Shown piece by piece: positions 9,599 to 18,219 of a stretch of DNA of 64,000 nt. The notes beneath the pieces were generated by a model. It ran no database searches, was not told the origin of the DNA, and saw only the letters and a program-made list of their open reading frames with translations. The position numbers and the translations under genes are program-made. The DNA is from Arenibacter amylolyticus (GTDB lineage Bacteria > Bacteroidota > Bacteroidia > Flavobacteriales > Flavobacteriaceae), in NCBI RefSeq assembly GCF_002150785.1, contig NZ_MTAZ01000032.1, forward strand, positions 1 through 64,000, read 5' to 3'. Position 1 is the first letter of the stretch, and each line of letters opens with the position of its first letter.

Positions 9599-12061
9599 TT
9601 ATATGTGGTCTACATTATAAATTACCCGCACTCCTCTATAGTAGGAAATGGCATCAAAGGATTTTTGAATTCTCATTATGTTATTTTTTGTTTTCGCGAG
9701 AGAATGCTTCTTTTCTATTTTCAATAGTATATTTTTCAGGTACTGATTTCTAATTCTGGCCACCGGAGGATATTCTGGTCCCAACACCATTTCCCCAAAA
9801 CCGGCCCGCAACGATTTTGCAAACCAGTCTGCAGCCTCGTTTAGTACGTTGTAGTCTTTATGCTTAAAGGTTATCCTGATAATCCGGTTGGCCGGCGGGT
9901 ATTTAAACTGCTCCCGTTCATAGAGTTGTTCCTTAAACATCTCATCGTAATCATGGGTAGTAACCTGCTGTAAAATTCTATGGTCTGGATCATAGCTCTG
10001 AATAAGGACCTTACCCCTTTTTTGGGTACGCCCTGCCCTACCGGCTACTTGGGTGAGCAACTGAAAGCTTCTCTCATGGGCTCTATAATCCGGAAAGTTC
10101 AATAAGGTATCTGCCTGCATGATTCCCACTAGGTTCACATTCCTAAAATCCAATCCCTTGGTCAACATCTGCGTACCTACAAGGATATCTATTTCTTGTT
10201 GCTCAAAAGCAGTAATGATTTTTTCATAACCAAATTTCCCTTTAGTGGTGTCTAAATCCATACGGCCCACTTTGGCTTCTGGAAACAGAGACTGCAACTC
10301 TTTCTCTACCTGTTCGGTTCCAAAACCCTTGGTATCTAAAGTGGTACTGCCACATGCTTGGCAACTGGTTTGTAATGCAATATGGTGACTGCAATAATGA
10401 CATCGAAGTTGTTTTCGCAATTGGTGGTAGGTTAAGCTAACATCACAATTGGGACATTGTGGGGTATGGCCACAGGTGGTACATTCCAAAATAGGGGCAT
10501 ATCCCCTCCTATTTTGAAAAAGGATCACCTGCTCCCCATTCTCCAAAGTCTCGGCAATTTCCTCCATGAGCCTTTCGGAGAAATGGCCTTTCATTCTCTT
10601 TTTCCGGGACTGTTCCTTAATGTTAACCAATTCCATTTCTGGCATAAGGACATTGCCGTAGCGTCTTTTTATCTGGGCATAACCATATTTGGAGGTTTTT
10701 ACATTATAAAAGCTCTCCACACTTGGGGTAGCGGATCCCAATAGCACCTTGCTTCCATGAAAATTCCCCAAGACAATGGCTGCATCCCTGGCATGATATC
10801 GGGGTGCAGGATCGTATTGCTTAAAAGAACTTTCGTGCTCCTCATCTACAATAATAAGTCCCAGGTTTTGAAAAGGAAGGAATATCGCAGAACGTGCCCC
10901 GATTATAATCTGTGCTTTTTCTTTCTTTCCTAATACATTATTCCACACCTCTATCCGCTCCTGAACGTTGTATTTGGAATGGTATACAGCTACCTTTTCA
11001 CCAAAATAAGTCTGTAACCTGGCAATTAATTGGGTGGTAAGTGCAATCTCGGGCAATAAGTACAATGCCTGCTGTCCTGCCTTAATAACCTCCTGGATTA
11101 ACTTTACATATACCTCGGTTTTCCCAGAAGAAGTAACACCGTGCAATAGGGTAACCTTGCCCATTGCAAAAGATTTTTCAATGTCTTGTAAAGCCTGTTC
11201 TTGGTATTCATTAAGGGACTTTAATGCCTCCTGCTGATCCCCGCCCTCAAAAACTATTCGGTCTGTTCTAATAAATTGCTCTTCCAGAATCCCCTTATCA
11301 ATCAAGGTTTTAATAATACCGGGAGAACAATTGGCAGCTTTGGATAGGTCTGTAACCTTCACCGGTTTTTTGGTCATTGCTTGCAATTGGAACAATGACA
11401 GCACCACCTCCCGCTGTTTGTGGGCCCTAGAGAGACTCTGCAGCAATGCCTCTAGTTGTTCTTCAGTGTGGTAATCCTTCCCCAATTGAACATATCGCAC
11501 CAGTTTTGGCTTGTATTGCTCATAGACTTCTTCCTTTAAAAAAATAATGTCTTTTTCTAGCAGCCTGTTCAGGATTGGGATTACATTCTTCCTTTCTAGG
11601 ATGTCACTAATTTCGCGCACCCTTAAAATTGATTGGTATTGAAGCGCTTCAAAGACCAAAAACTCCTCATCCTTTAGGTCGCTTTCATCAATTATTGCCT
11701 TCTCGTTCCTGTGGATTAGAGTTTCACTCTCAAGCAAAAAGGCGCTGGGGGTTGCGGCGCGAAACACCTCACCAACCGTACACATATAGTATTGTGCCAG
11801 CCAATTCCAAAATTGCAGTTGAATTGGGGTTACCAAAGGCTCCTCATCTATAATTTGATCAATTTCCTTGGCCTCATAGACAGTAGGAGCAGTTTGATGG
11901 ACTGCCATCACCAAGGCGGTATAGATTTTAGATTTCCCAAAGGGAACAGCTACCCGCATCCCTGGTTTTAATAGCTGGGCCTCTGCACTAGAAATCCTAT
12001 AGGTGAATTCCTTTTCTAGCGGAATGGGCAAAATAACATTGATAAAATACGGTAAACTCAT
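9599..12061 (-). CDS. priA: Primosomal replication protein N' (PriA helicase)
   Basis: Superfamily 2 3'-to-5' DNA helicase that reloads the replisome at stalled forks. The 820-residue product has an N-terminal 3'BD domain (about 1-105), a winged-helix region and Walker A GVTSSGKT (308-315). It also has a DEEH box and a zinc-binding insertion with eight cysteines in CxxC pairs (CTTCGHTPQCPNC ... CHYC ... CQAC). The helicase C domain follows, with QMLTKGLDF and QVAGRAGR. Its ATG overlaps the stop of the broken DUF2147 frame (ATGA). Confidence 0.97.
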   Translation of the reverse strand: MSLPYFINVILPIPLEKEFTYRISSAEAQLLKPGMRVAVPFGKSKIYTALVMAVHQTAPTVYEAKEIDQIIDEEPLVTPIQLQFWNWLAQYYMCTVGEVFRAATPSAFLLESETLIHRNEKAIIDESDLKDEEFLVFEALQYQSILRVREISDILERKNVIPILNRLLEKDIIFLKEEVYEQYKPKLVRYVQLGKDYHTEEQLEALLQSLSRAHKQREVVLSLFQLQAMTKKPVKVTDLSKAANCSPGIIKTLIDKGILEEQFIRTDRIVFEGGDQQEALKSLNEYQEQALQDIEKSFAMGKVTLLHGVTSSGKTEVYVKLIQEVIKAGQQALYLLPEIALTTQLIARLQTYFGEKVAVYHSKYNVQERIEVWNNVLGKKEKAQIIIGARSAIFLPFQNLGLIIVDEEHESSFKQYDPAPRYHARDAAIVLGNFHGSKVLLGSATPSVESFYNVKTSKYGYAQIKRRYGNVLMPEMELVNIKEQSRKKRMKGHFSERLMEEIAETLENGEQVILFQNRRGYAPILECTTCGHTPQCPNCDVSLTYHQLRKQLRCHYCSHHIALQTSCQACGSTTLDTKGFGTEQVEKELQSLFPEAKVGRMDLDTTKGKFGYEKIITAFEQQEIDILVGTQMLTKGLDFRNVNLVGIMQADTLLNFPDYRAHERSFQLLTQVAGRAGRTQKRGKVLIQSYDPDHRILQQVTTHDYDEMFKEQLYEREQFKYPPANRIIRITFKHKDYNVLNEAADWFAKSLRAGFGEMVLGPEYPPVARIRNQYLKNILLKIEKKHSLAKTKNNIMRIQKSFDAISYYRGVRVIYNVDHI

Positions 12062-12237
12062 AAATCTCTAACCTTCTGCCCGTAGCCACATCTGGGCTCT
12101 AAAATAGCAATAATAGCTTTAGGATTCCCTGTTCTATCGTCTATCGTCTTCCACCTACCAAATACACTCTGTGCATCGGAAGGGATATACATCAACAAAC
12201 ACAATATCCCAACGATCCATTTACTTCTTCTTCCCAT
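12058..12237 (-). pseudogene. DUF2147 gene broken by an internal out-of-frame deletion
   Basis: A 59-codon frame starts at the ATG 12237, directly abutting the yihY-like stop, and ends at a TGA overlapping the priA start. It encodes a signal peptide (WIVGILCLLMYIPSDAQS) followed by FGRWKTIDDRTGNPKA, the N-terminal signature of DUF2147 proteins. A different frame of the same DNA (12118 down to a TAG at 12070-12068) reads YFRAQMWLRAEG, which resembles the family's C-terminal end (Q-x-W-x-R). Intact members are about 140 residues. I infer that roughly 80-90 codons were lost out of frame, leaving both ends. The fragment may still be translated as a secreted stub but should not fold. Confidence 0.75.
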
Positions 12238-13206
12238 CTATCCTAATTTTTTGCGCAAAGAGTTTAATGAGGCATTCAATTCGAACCCCAGCAATAATAT
12301 ATTTGAATTTAACCAAATAAAAACTAACAATATCAGCAGTCCTCCAAGCGCGCCGTACAATTCGTTGTACCTGGCAAATTTCTCTACATACACTCCAAAC
12401 AAATATGAGGTGAGAATAAAAAGCAGGGTAGTCATCATGGCCCCTGCCGAGAAGAACCTTGCCTGCTTGCCCTCTTTGGTACCAAAATAATACAAGGTAG
12501 CCGTAATAAAATAAAAGAGCATTCCCAAAAATACAAACTTGCCATACGGTACCAAAGCAAAATTATCTTCATTCACCTTTAGGGCACTTTCCCCATGTAT
12601 TATTTCGTATAGTCCCCCAAGAATATAGGCTTCAAAATAAACGTAGATTACCGCCCCCATTAAAAGCAGTACGGATAATAATAGTCCTACGGCCAAGGCA
12701 GACACGTATTGCCTAACCATGGTACGGTTGGGACTTTTATGATAAGAGGTTTCGAACCCTCCAAAAATAGCGTTCACGCCATTTCCCATTAAAAATATGG
12801 AAGTTATAAAGGCAATTGCCGATGAGAGTACGTCCCCGCGTTCCTGCTCTTTTAGCTGCAGATAGATCTCACTAAAATAGTCGCCGGTTGCGGTTGGAAG
12901 AAAAGATTCCAAAAACTCCAGAAACTCAGCGTCAAAATTAGAATTCTCTAGGGCAACATAGGGAATGATAAAGGGAATTAACGTAAATAAGAATATGAGA
13001 AGCGGAAACAGTGCCAAAAAAATACTAAATGAAATGGCACTGGCTCGTGTAGACACTGCACCTCGTATAATTCCCAGGATATACATCTCCAATAGATCGT
13101 AGGAGGACAAACCTTCAAAACCCGGCAATTTAATTTTCTTTAGCAATCCAATTGCCCAATTAAGAAACGGTATTTTGCTTAATTTTTCCTCAATCTCTTT
13201 AGACAT
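12238..13206 (-). CDS. YihY/BrkB family inner-membrane protein
   Basis: Polytopic inner-membrane protein of 322 residues in the YihY/BrkB family, whose biochemical role is not established. About six hydrophobic segments are visible, including SFSIFLALFPLLIFLFTLIP, YVSALAVGLLLSVLLLMGAV and GALGGLLILLVFIWLNSNIL. The family motif RGAVSTRASAISFSIFLALFP is near residue 50. It starts at the base directly after the nadC stop codon and ends directly at the DUF2147 remnant start, so nadC, this gene, the remnant and priA form one tight operon. Confidence 0.92.
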   Translation of the reverse strand: MSKEIEEKLSKIPFLNWAIGLLKKIKLPGFEGLSSYDLLEMYILGIIRGAVSTRASAISFSIFLALFPLLIFLFTLIPFIIPYVALENSNFDAEFLEFLESFLPTATGDYFSEIYLQLKEQERGDVLSSAIAFITSIFLMGNGVNAIFGGFETSYHKSPNRTMVRQYVSALAVGLLLSVLLLMGAVIYVYFEAYILGGLYEIIHGESALKVNEDNFALVPYGKFVFLGMLFYFITATLYYFGTKEGKQARFFSAGAMMTTLLFILTSYLFGVYVEKFARYNELYGALGGLLILLVFIWLNSNILLLGFELNASLNSLRKKLG

Positions 13207-14064
13207 CTATATGGCTTTAAGGCTCAGATCCATATTATAAACGGAATGGGTTAGCGCCCCAGAAGATATGTAATCTACCCCACACTGGGCATATTTAGCT
13301 ATGGTTCCTTCATTGATTCCTCCTGAGGATTCGGTTAAGCAGGCATCTCCAATTAGCGCTACCGCCTTTCTGGTATCTTCCAAGCTAAAGTTATCCAACA
13401 ATATTCTGTAAACCCCTTGCGAAGCCAATATTTCATTTACCTCATCAAGGTTTCTAGCTTCCACTATAATCTTTAAATCCTTTTTATTTTCCGCTAGATA
13501 TTCATTGGTCTTTTCAATAGCCTTGGTTATTCCCCCGGCAAAATCGATGTGATTATCTTTTAACATAATCATATCATAAAGGGCAAACCTATGGTTTTCG
13601 CCTCCACCAATTTTTACGGCCCACTTTTCTAATGCCCTAATCCCAGGCGTAGTCTTTCTAGTATCTAGAATTTTGGTATTTGTGCCTTTTAACAGACCAG
13701 TAAAGTATTTGGTTTTGGTGGCTATTGCACTCATCCTTTGCATGGCATTGAGCACCAAACGTTCTGCCTTAAGAATACTTTGCGAATTTCCAGATACATG
13801 AAAAACAACATCCCCATAATTTACCGCAGTTCCATCCTTAATAAGCACTTCCACCTTTAAGTCTTTATCTATGTAGTGAAAGACCTGCTGGGCAAATTCT
13901 ACCCCGGCGATAATACCCTTATCCTTGACCAGCAACTTTGCTTTACCCTCTGCCGAGGACGGTATACAGGCCAAAGAGCTATGATCTCCGTCACCCACAT
14001 CTTCCCGTACGGCATTTTTAATAATTAAATCCAATTCGGTCCTAAACTGTTCTTCTGAAATCAT
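13207..14064 (-). CDS. nadC: Nicotinate-nucleotide pyrophosphorylase (carboxylating)
   Basis: Quinolinate phosphoribosyltransferase, which converts quinolinate and PRPP to nicotinate mononucleotide, CO2 and pyrophosphate in de novo NAD synthesis. The 285-residue length is normal. Conserved segments are present: LVLNAMQRMSAIAT, the PRPP/quinolinate-binding LDTRKTTPGIR, GGGENHRF, MLKDNHI, VEARNLDE, LLDNFS and ESSGGI. It heads the nadC-yihY-(DUF2147)-priA operon and is divergent from rlmH. The nadA and nadB genes are not in the window. Confidence 0.97.
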   Translation of the reverse strand: MISEEQFRTELDLIIKNAVREDVGDGDHSSLACIPSSAEGKAKLLVKDKGIIAGVEFAQQVFHYIDKDLKVEVLIKDGTAVNYGDVVFHVSGNSQSILKAERLVLNAMQRMSAIATKTKYFTGLLKGTNTKILDTRKTTPGIRALEKWAVKIGGGENHRFALYDMIMLKDNHIDFAGGITKAIEKTNEYLAENKKDLKIIVEARNLDEVNEILASQGVYRILLDNFSLEDTRKAVALIGDACLTESSGGINEGTIAKYAQCGVDYISSGALTHSVYNMDLSLKAI

Positions 14065-14264
14065 GCTAACTTTATTTCCATGCTAAATTAATAAAATGTT
14101 TGGGTTGTGCGGAGATTATCCCTGTCAAAGGCAAAGCGTTTCCCCATCTATGAATCCCCATACCTCACAAAAATTGAAACTTATTGCCTGAAAATCATAA
14201 GGGCTCAAATTAAATTACCTATCTATTTTTTTATTTTTTTTCATAAAAAACAAAAATTGCAGTT

Positions 14265-14272
14265 TACTTTTG
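14265..14272 (+). promoter_or_regulatory. -7 box abutting the rlmH start codon
   Basis: TACTTTTG matches TAnnTTTG and ends only 4 bp before the rlmH ATG at 14277. If used, transcription would begin at or within a few bases of the start codon, giving an almost leaderless mRNA. Confidence 0.45.
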
Positions 14273-14276
14273 CCGC

Positions 14277-14750
14277 ATGACCATAAAGTTACTTGTACTG
14301 GGAAAAACGGACAGTGCTCCTTTAATCCAATTAATTGAGGAGTACCAAAATAGGATAAAGCATTATGTGCGGTTTGAGTTGGAAATTATCCCGGACATTA
14401 AAAACACCAAGAATCTTTCAGAAAAACAACAGAAGGAAAAGGAAGGGGAAGCCATATTAAGTAGGCTGAATCCTTCGGATGTTCTTGTTTTATTGGACGA
14501 GAAGGGAAAGCAGTACAGCTCGGTGGCATTTTCCCAATATTTGCAAAAGAAAATGAATTCTGGAATTAAACAGTTAGTTCTGGTCATTGGTGGCCCTTAT
14601 GGGTTCAGTAATGCGGTTTACCAAAAATCCCAAGGCTTACTTGGTTTATCCAAAATGACCTTCTCCCATCAAATGGTAAGACTATTTGTGGTAGAGCAGA
14701 TATACAGGGCCTTTACGATCCTGAAAAACCAACCCTACCACCATCAATAG
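14277..14750 (+). CDS. rlmH: 23S rRNA (pseudouridine(1915)-N3)-methyltransferase
   Basis: SPOUT-class methyltransferase modifying the pseudouridine at 1915 in helix 69 of 23S rRNA on assembled ribosomes, using S-adenosylmethionine. The 157-residue product matches the family's usual 155-159. The SAM-binding trefoil-knot motifs are present: VLLDEKGKQYSS, LVIGGPYGF and the C-terminal MTFSHQMVRLFVVEQIYRA, ending in the conserved PYHHQ. It is monocistronic and divergent from nadC. Confidence 0.97.
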   Translation: MTIKLLVLGKTDSAPLIQLIEEYQNRIKHYVRFELEIIPDIKNTKNLSEKQQKEKEGEAILSRLNPSDVLVLLDEKGKQYSSVAFSQYLQKKMNSGIKQLVLVIGGPYGFSNAVYQKSQGLLGLSKMTFSHQMVRLFVVEQIYRAFTILKNQPYHHQ

Positions 14751-14765
14751 TCTATCTTTTATACC

Positions 14766-17700
14766 TTACTTTTTTTCTTCAATTTGACGCAGGAGTTCCG
14801 ATACCGCTGTCCTTAATTGTGCATCTTGCTTTTTAGCTCTTTCATCCGGGGCACTTTTCACCAAGATATCGGGTACCGCGGGTTGAAGTTCCATATCCAG
14901 ACCGGATTCCTTTATATACCACCCCCTATACGGCATGCGCACACTGGAACCATCTATCAGTCTATGGGATCCGGTGGAAATAACCGCACCAAAGGTCGGT
15001 TGCCCCACCAGGGTACCAATACCCAGGGCTTTGTAAGCATGCGAGAATATCTCGGCATTGGAATAACTACGCTCATTACAGAGGGCAATGGAAGGCTTGG
15101 TCCAAGCCGCCAATGGCAGTCGCTCGCTGTAGGGATAAGAGTCTACAAATTTCCCATGATCTTTTCCAAGGTCGTCTGTGGCACCCCTAGGAACTGTATA
15201 CGCATGCTGCCTTACGGTTAATACAGCCATCAAATAATCCGTGGTCCATCCACCACCATTATAGCGAACATCAATTACAATACCTTCCTTCCCTTGTCCG
15301 GCAGCGGTCAACTCTCTTTCAAACTCCTCAAAACTGGTCCAGTTCATTCCTTGTATATGGATATATCCCAGCCTTCCTTCAGAATACGCTTCTGTAAGCC
15401 TTCTACGCTCTTTAACCCAAGCTTTATAATTGGCCCTTCTGTTAGACGAAACTGGCCTAATAACCACTTCCCTACTAGCACCCTTGCTGTTTTTTACGTT
15501 GAGATAGATCTTTTCGTTAACGGTATTGTTGAGCAAACTGTAGAAGTTGGTGGTTGGCGTTAATTTTTTACCATTAACCCCTGTTATGATATCCCCCACA
15601 TAGAGGGTACTTAGTTGCTTCTGAGCTGGCATGGTTACCGTTGTAGAGACCACCTCTACACTTCCGTCCTTTAAGGGAGTTATGTCTACCCCCAATTGCC
15701 CAGTACTTTGGCGCTGCAAGGAGGTTCTAATCTCACCGCCCCTCATACCCATATGGCTGGCATTTATCTGTCCTAACATCCAATTAAAAACGAACTGGAA
15801 ATCGGCCCTAGTAGATGCCTTTAAGGCCAAGGGTTTATATTGAGCCTTTAAAAGGTCCCAGTCTTGCCCATTAAATTGTGGATTGTAAAATCCGTCGTTT
15901 ATTGCCCTCCAAGCATCCTCAAAAATTTGATTCCCCTCTTCCTCATAATGGATATCCATGGTAGCGGAAAAGGCGATTCTCTCTATAGCATCCTTTTTTA
16001 AGTTGATCCGATTAGGTTTTCCAGATCTGATATAGTATAGAAACTCTTTTTTACTTCCAAAAGTTACGCTTCTCGGATTGGCGTCCCCTTGGGTCAATGC
16101 CTTTTTATCTTCTCCATCCCACTGTATCTTATAAAGATCTGCGTAGTTTTTTATATTGGTTCTGGTACCATTGCCCGTGGTGTAATAAAAGGTTTTTCCG
16201 TCTGAAGATATTCCTTGTAGAAATTCGCCCCCACTATAACGGGTTACTTGTACCTGCCGCTCATAGATCCCATCCAAGTCAATGGTAATAGGAGCAACCT
16301 CCTTGTTTCCATTTTCTTTCTTGGAATCATTTTTAGCGGACACTGCTTTTTTATCTGCTTCCAAAGCTGCCAATTCTTTCCAATCTTCCGGAGTTCGCTC
16401 CCAGTCCTTTTTTTGAAGCCACACAAACCAGACGTCATAATCACTGTTATTCCTATTGGAGGTAAACCCTATTTTAGAACCATCATCACTCCAGATAGGA
16501 TTAATATCCGCTTTGGGGTGCATAGAGATATTGGTAGCGGAAGACCTGCCATCTACCTTTTGTATAAAAATATCGGAGTTAAACTCTAGATCCTTTAAAC
16601 TATAGGCCAACCACTTATTATCTGGGGACCAAGCTATTCCCGATGGCAAGGACCAACCATTGTTATTTAGGGTAACCGCTTCGGATAGCTGGCCATTCTC
16701 AGAAATCTTGGACACATACAAAGACCCCCTGCCTAAGGTATAGGCAAGCGATTTCTTATCTGGCGACAACACCGGATTACCTACTTCGCTCTCAAAAAAG
16801 CTAAGCTGCTCTATCTTATGCTTCAAAGAATGAAACAAATCCTTTTGTTGGGCATCGGAAGACGTAATTTTGTAGAAATTCTGTACGCCATTTCTATCCG
16901 AAGTAAAGATGATAGTCTCCTCGTTCAGCCAAAATGCATTAGCATCTTTATAGGGAGATTGCGTTAGGTTTACCGTTCTGGTCTCTTCTTTATCGTTTCG
17001 GGTCAAGAATAGCTCTCCCCTTACTGTTAAAATACTATACCTACCACTTGGAGAGGGAATTACCTGTTGGATACCATCTGTATAGGTTTTAGTAACAACG
17101 GGATCGAAACGGAAATCCGAATTTAACTCAAGTTGTACCAAACTAGACTCCTTGGAATCCACATCCACTAAAAACAACTTGTCCATCTGGGATAAAATGA
17201 TGGTTTTCCCACCATTACCCAATTGGAAGGAGAAAATACCGAAATCGGCAAATTCGGTTATAGGCTCCATATCCAAAAGACCACCCTCTTCAGAAATACG
17301 AGCCATATGCACATTGTACTTCCCTGTCATGGACGATTGGAAGAATAGTTTATTGTCATTGCCCCAGATTGGCGAAAAATCATTGCCCTGAAAAGTAGTG
17401 ATTTGGTGGTAGCTATCCGTTTCCAAATTGTATACCCATACATCCCTATTGGCACTGCCCCTATAGGCTTCCCTTGCAATACGGCAACTTCCCCTTGTAA
17501 ATGCCAACAACCTCCCATCTGGAGAAAGCGTAGCATCGAACCCTAAACTGTTCAGTAATCTTTTTGGGGTACCCCCTTCCAGAGCCACTTCAAATATTTC
17601 GGGCTCCGACTCTACTTGGGCGAAATCCCTTTTAGATCCAAATAAGACCTTATTCTGGGAAGTCACATCCGTTAAAACATCGGATGCCGAAGCATAGGTG

Positions 17701-18041
17701 AGTCGCTTTGGAAGCCCTCCATTATAGGGAATCACAAATATGTCGTTACTCCCAAACCGATCGCTTTGAAAGACAATTTTTGAGCCATCATGAGTAAAGA
17801 AGGGGTTAGAATCATAGCCTTCGTGGATGGTTATACGTTTGGGATTGGAGCCATCTATATTGGCGGTCCAAATATCTCCTTGATATACAAACGCCAGCAA
17901 ATCCCCTTTTGGACTTAAGTTTGGATTATGCACCAAATGATGTTGCGCATAGGCCATAAAGGAAAATGGCAGTAGTAGAATTGCCAAAAACTGCAAATAA
18001 TAAGCAGTACGTTTGGTTAAAAAAACAGGTACATTCTTCAT
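14766..18041 (-). CDS. Tricorn-like S41 protease with beta-propeller and PDZ domain
   Basis: Exported tricorn-type serine protease of 1091 residues from the ATG at 18041, which directly precedes a signal peptide (FLAILLLPFSFMAYAQ). A further in-frame ATG at 18086 adds 15 hydrophobic residues and is less likely. Order: WD40-like/PD40 beta-propeller repeats (about 30-600, repeated SPDGRLLAF, WSPDNKWLAY and IWSDDGSKIGF units), a tricorn C1-like helical region, a PDZ domain (about 770-850, PLKDGSVEVVSTTV) and the S41 catalytic core with RYNGGGW and the Ser in NERSYSNAE. It probably degrades peptides in the periplasm. It lies downstream of susD on the same strand but beyond a terminator. Confidence 0.93.
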   Translation of the reverse strand: MKNVPVFLTKRTAYYLQFLAILLLPFSFMAYAQHHLVHNPNLSPKGDLLAFVYQGDIWTANIDGSNPKRITIHEGYDSNPFFTHDGSKIVFQSDRFGSNDIFVIPYNGGLPKRLTYASASDVLTDVTSQNKVLFGSKRDFAQVESEPEIFEVALEGGTPKRLLNSLGFDATLSPDGRLLAFTRGSCRIAREAYRGSANRDVWVYNLETDSYHQITTFQGNDFSPIWGNDNKLFFQSSMTGKYNVHMARISEEGGLLDMEPITEFADFGIFSFQLGNGGKTIILSQMDKLFLVDVDSKESSLVQLELNSDFRFDPVVTKTYTDGIQQVIPSPSGRYSILTVRGELFLTRNDKEETRTVNLTQSPYKDANAFWLNEETIIFTSDRNGVQNFYKITSSDAQQKDLFHSLKHKIEQLSFFESEVGNPVLSPDKKSLAYTLGRGSLYVSKISENGQLSEAVTLNNNGWSLPSGIAWSPDNKWLAYSLKDLEFNSDIFIQKVDGRSSATNISMHPKADINPIWSDDGSKIGFTSNRNNSDYDVWFVWLQKKDWERTPEDWKELAALEADKKAVSAKNDSKKENGNKEVAPITIDLDGIYERQVQVTRYSGGEFLQGISSDGKTFYYTTGNGTRTNIKNYADLYKIQWDGEDKKALTQGDANPRSVTFGSKKEFLYYIRSGKPNRINLKKDAIERIAFSATMDIHYEEEGNQIFEDAWRAINDGFYNPQFNGQDWDLLKAQYKPLALKASTRADFQFVFNWMLGQINASHMGMRGGEIRTSLQRQSTGQLGVDITPLKDGSVEVVSTTVTMPAQKQLSTLYVGDIITGVNGKKLTPTTNFYSLLNNTVNEKIYLNVKNSKGASREVVIRPVSSNRRANYKAWVKERRRLTEAYSEGRLGYIHIQGMNWTSFEEFERELTAAGQGKEGIVIDVRYNGGGWTTDYLMAVLTVRQHAYTVPRGATDDLGKDHGKFVDSYPYSERLPLAAWTKPSIALCNERSYSNAEIFSHAYKALGIGTLVGQPTFGAVISTGSHRLIDGSSVRMPYRGWYIKESGLDMELQPAVPDILVKSAPDERAKKQDAQLRTAVSELLRQIEEKK

Positions 18042-18155
18042 AAAATGAAAATTAAACAGAAATATTAAAAATTTAGAAAATAACATTTTTTACCTCCCCG
18101 ATGGCAGGGCTATATAAAGGTTCTATCGCTAATATTAATATTGAACTCTATACAT

Positions 18156-18190
18156 AAAAAACCTTTCCTTTTAACCAAGGAAAGGTTTTT
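18156..18190 (-). terminator. Intrinsic terminator downstream of susD-like gene
   Basis: A 14-bp perfect stem (AAAAACCTTTCCTT) with a six-base loop is flanked by A/T runs and lies 30 bp beyond the susD-like stop. It separates the SusCD operon from the tricorn-like gene. Confidence 0.85.
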
Positions 18191-18219
18191 ACAGTTAAAT
18201 CAAATAAATAGCCACTAGC

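Noticed and set aside
16248-16589. 113-codon plus-strand ORF opposite the tricorn-like gene
   Set aside because: It lies wholly inside a strongly supported protease gene on the other strand and its composition is that of a shadow frame.
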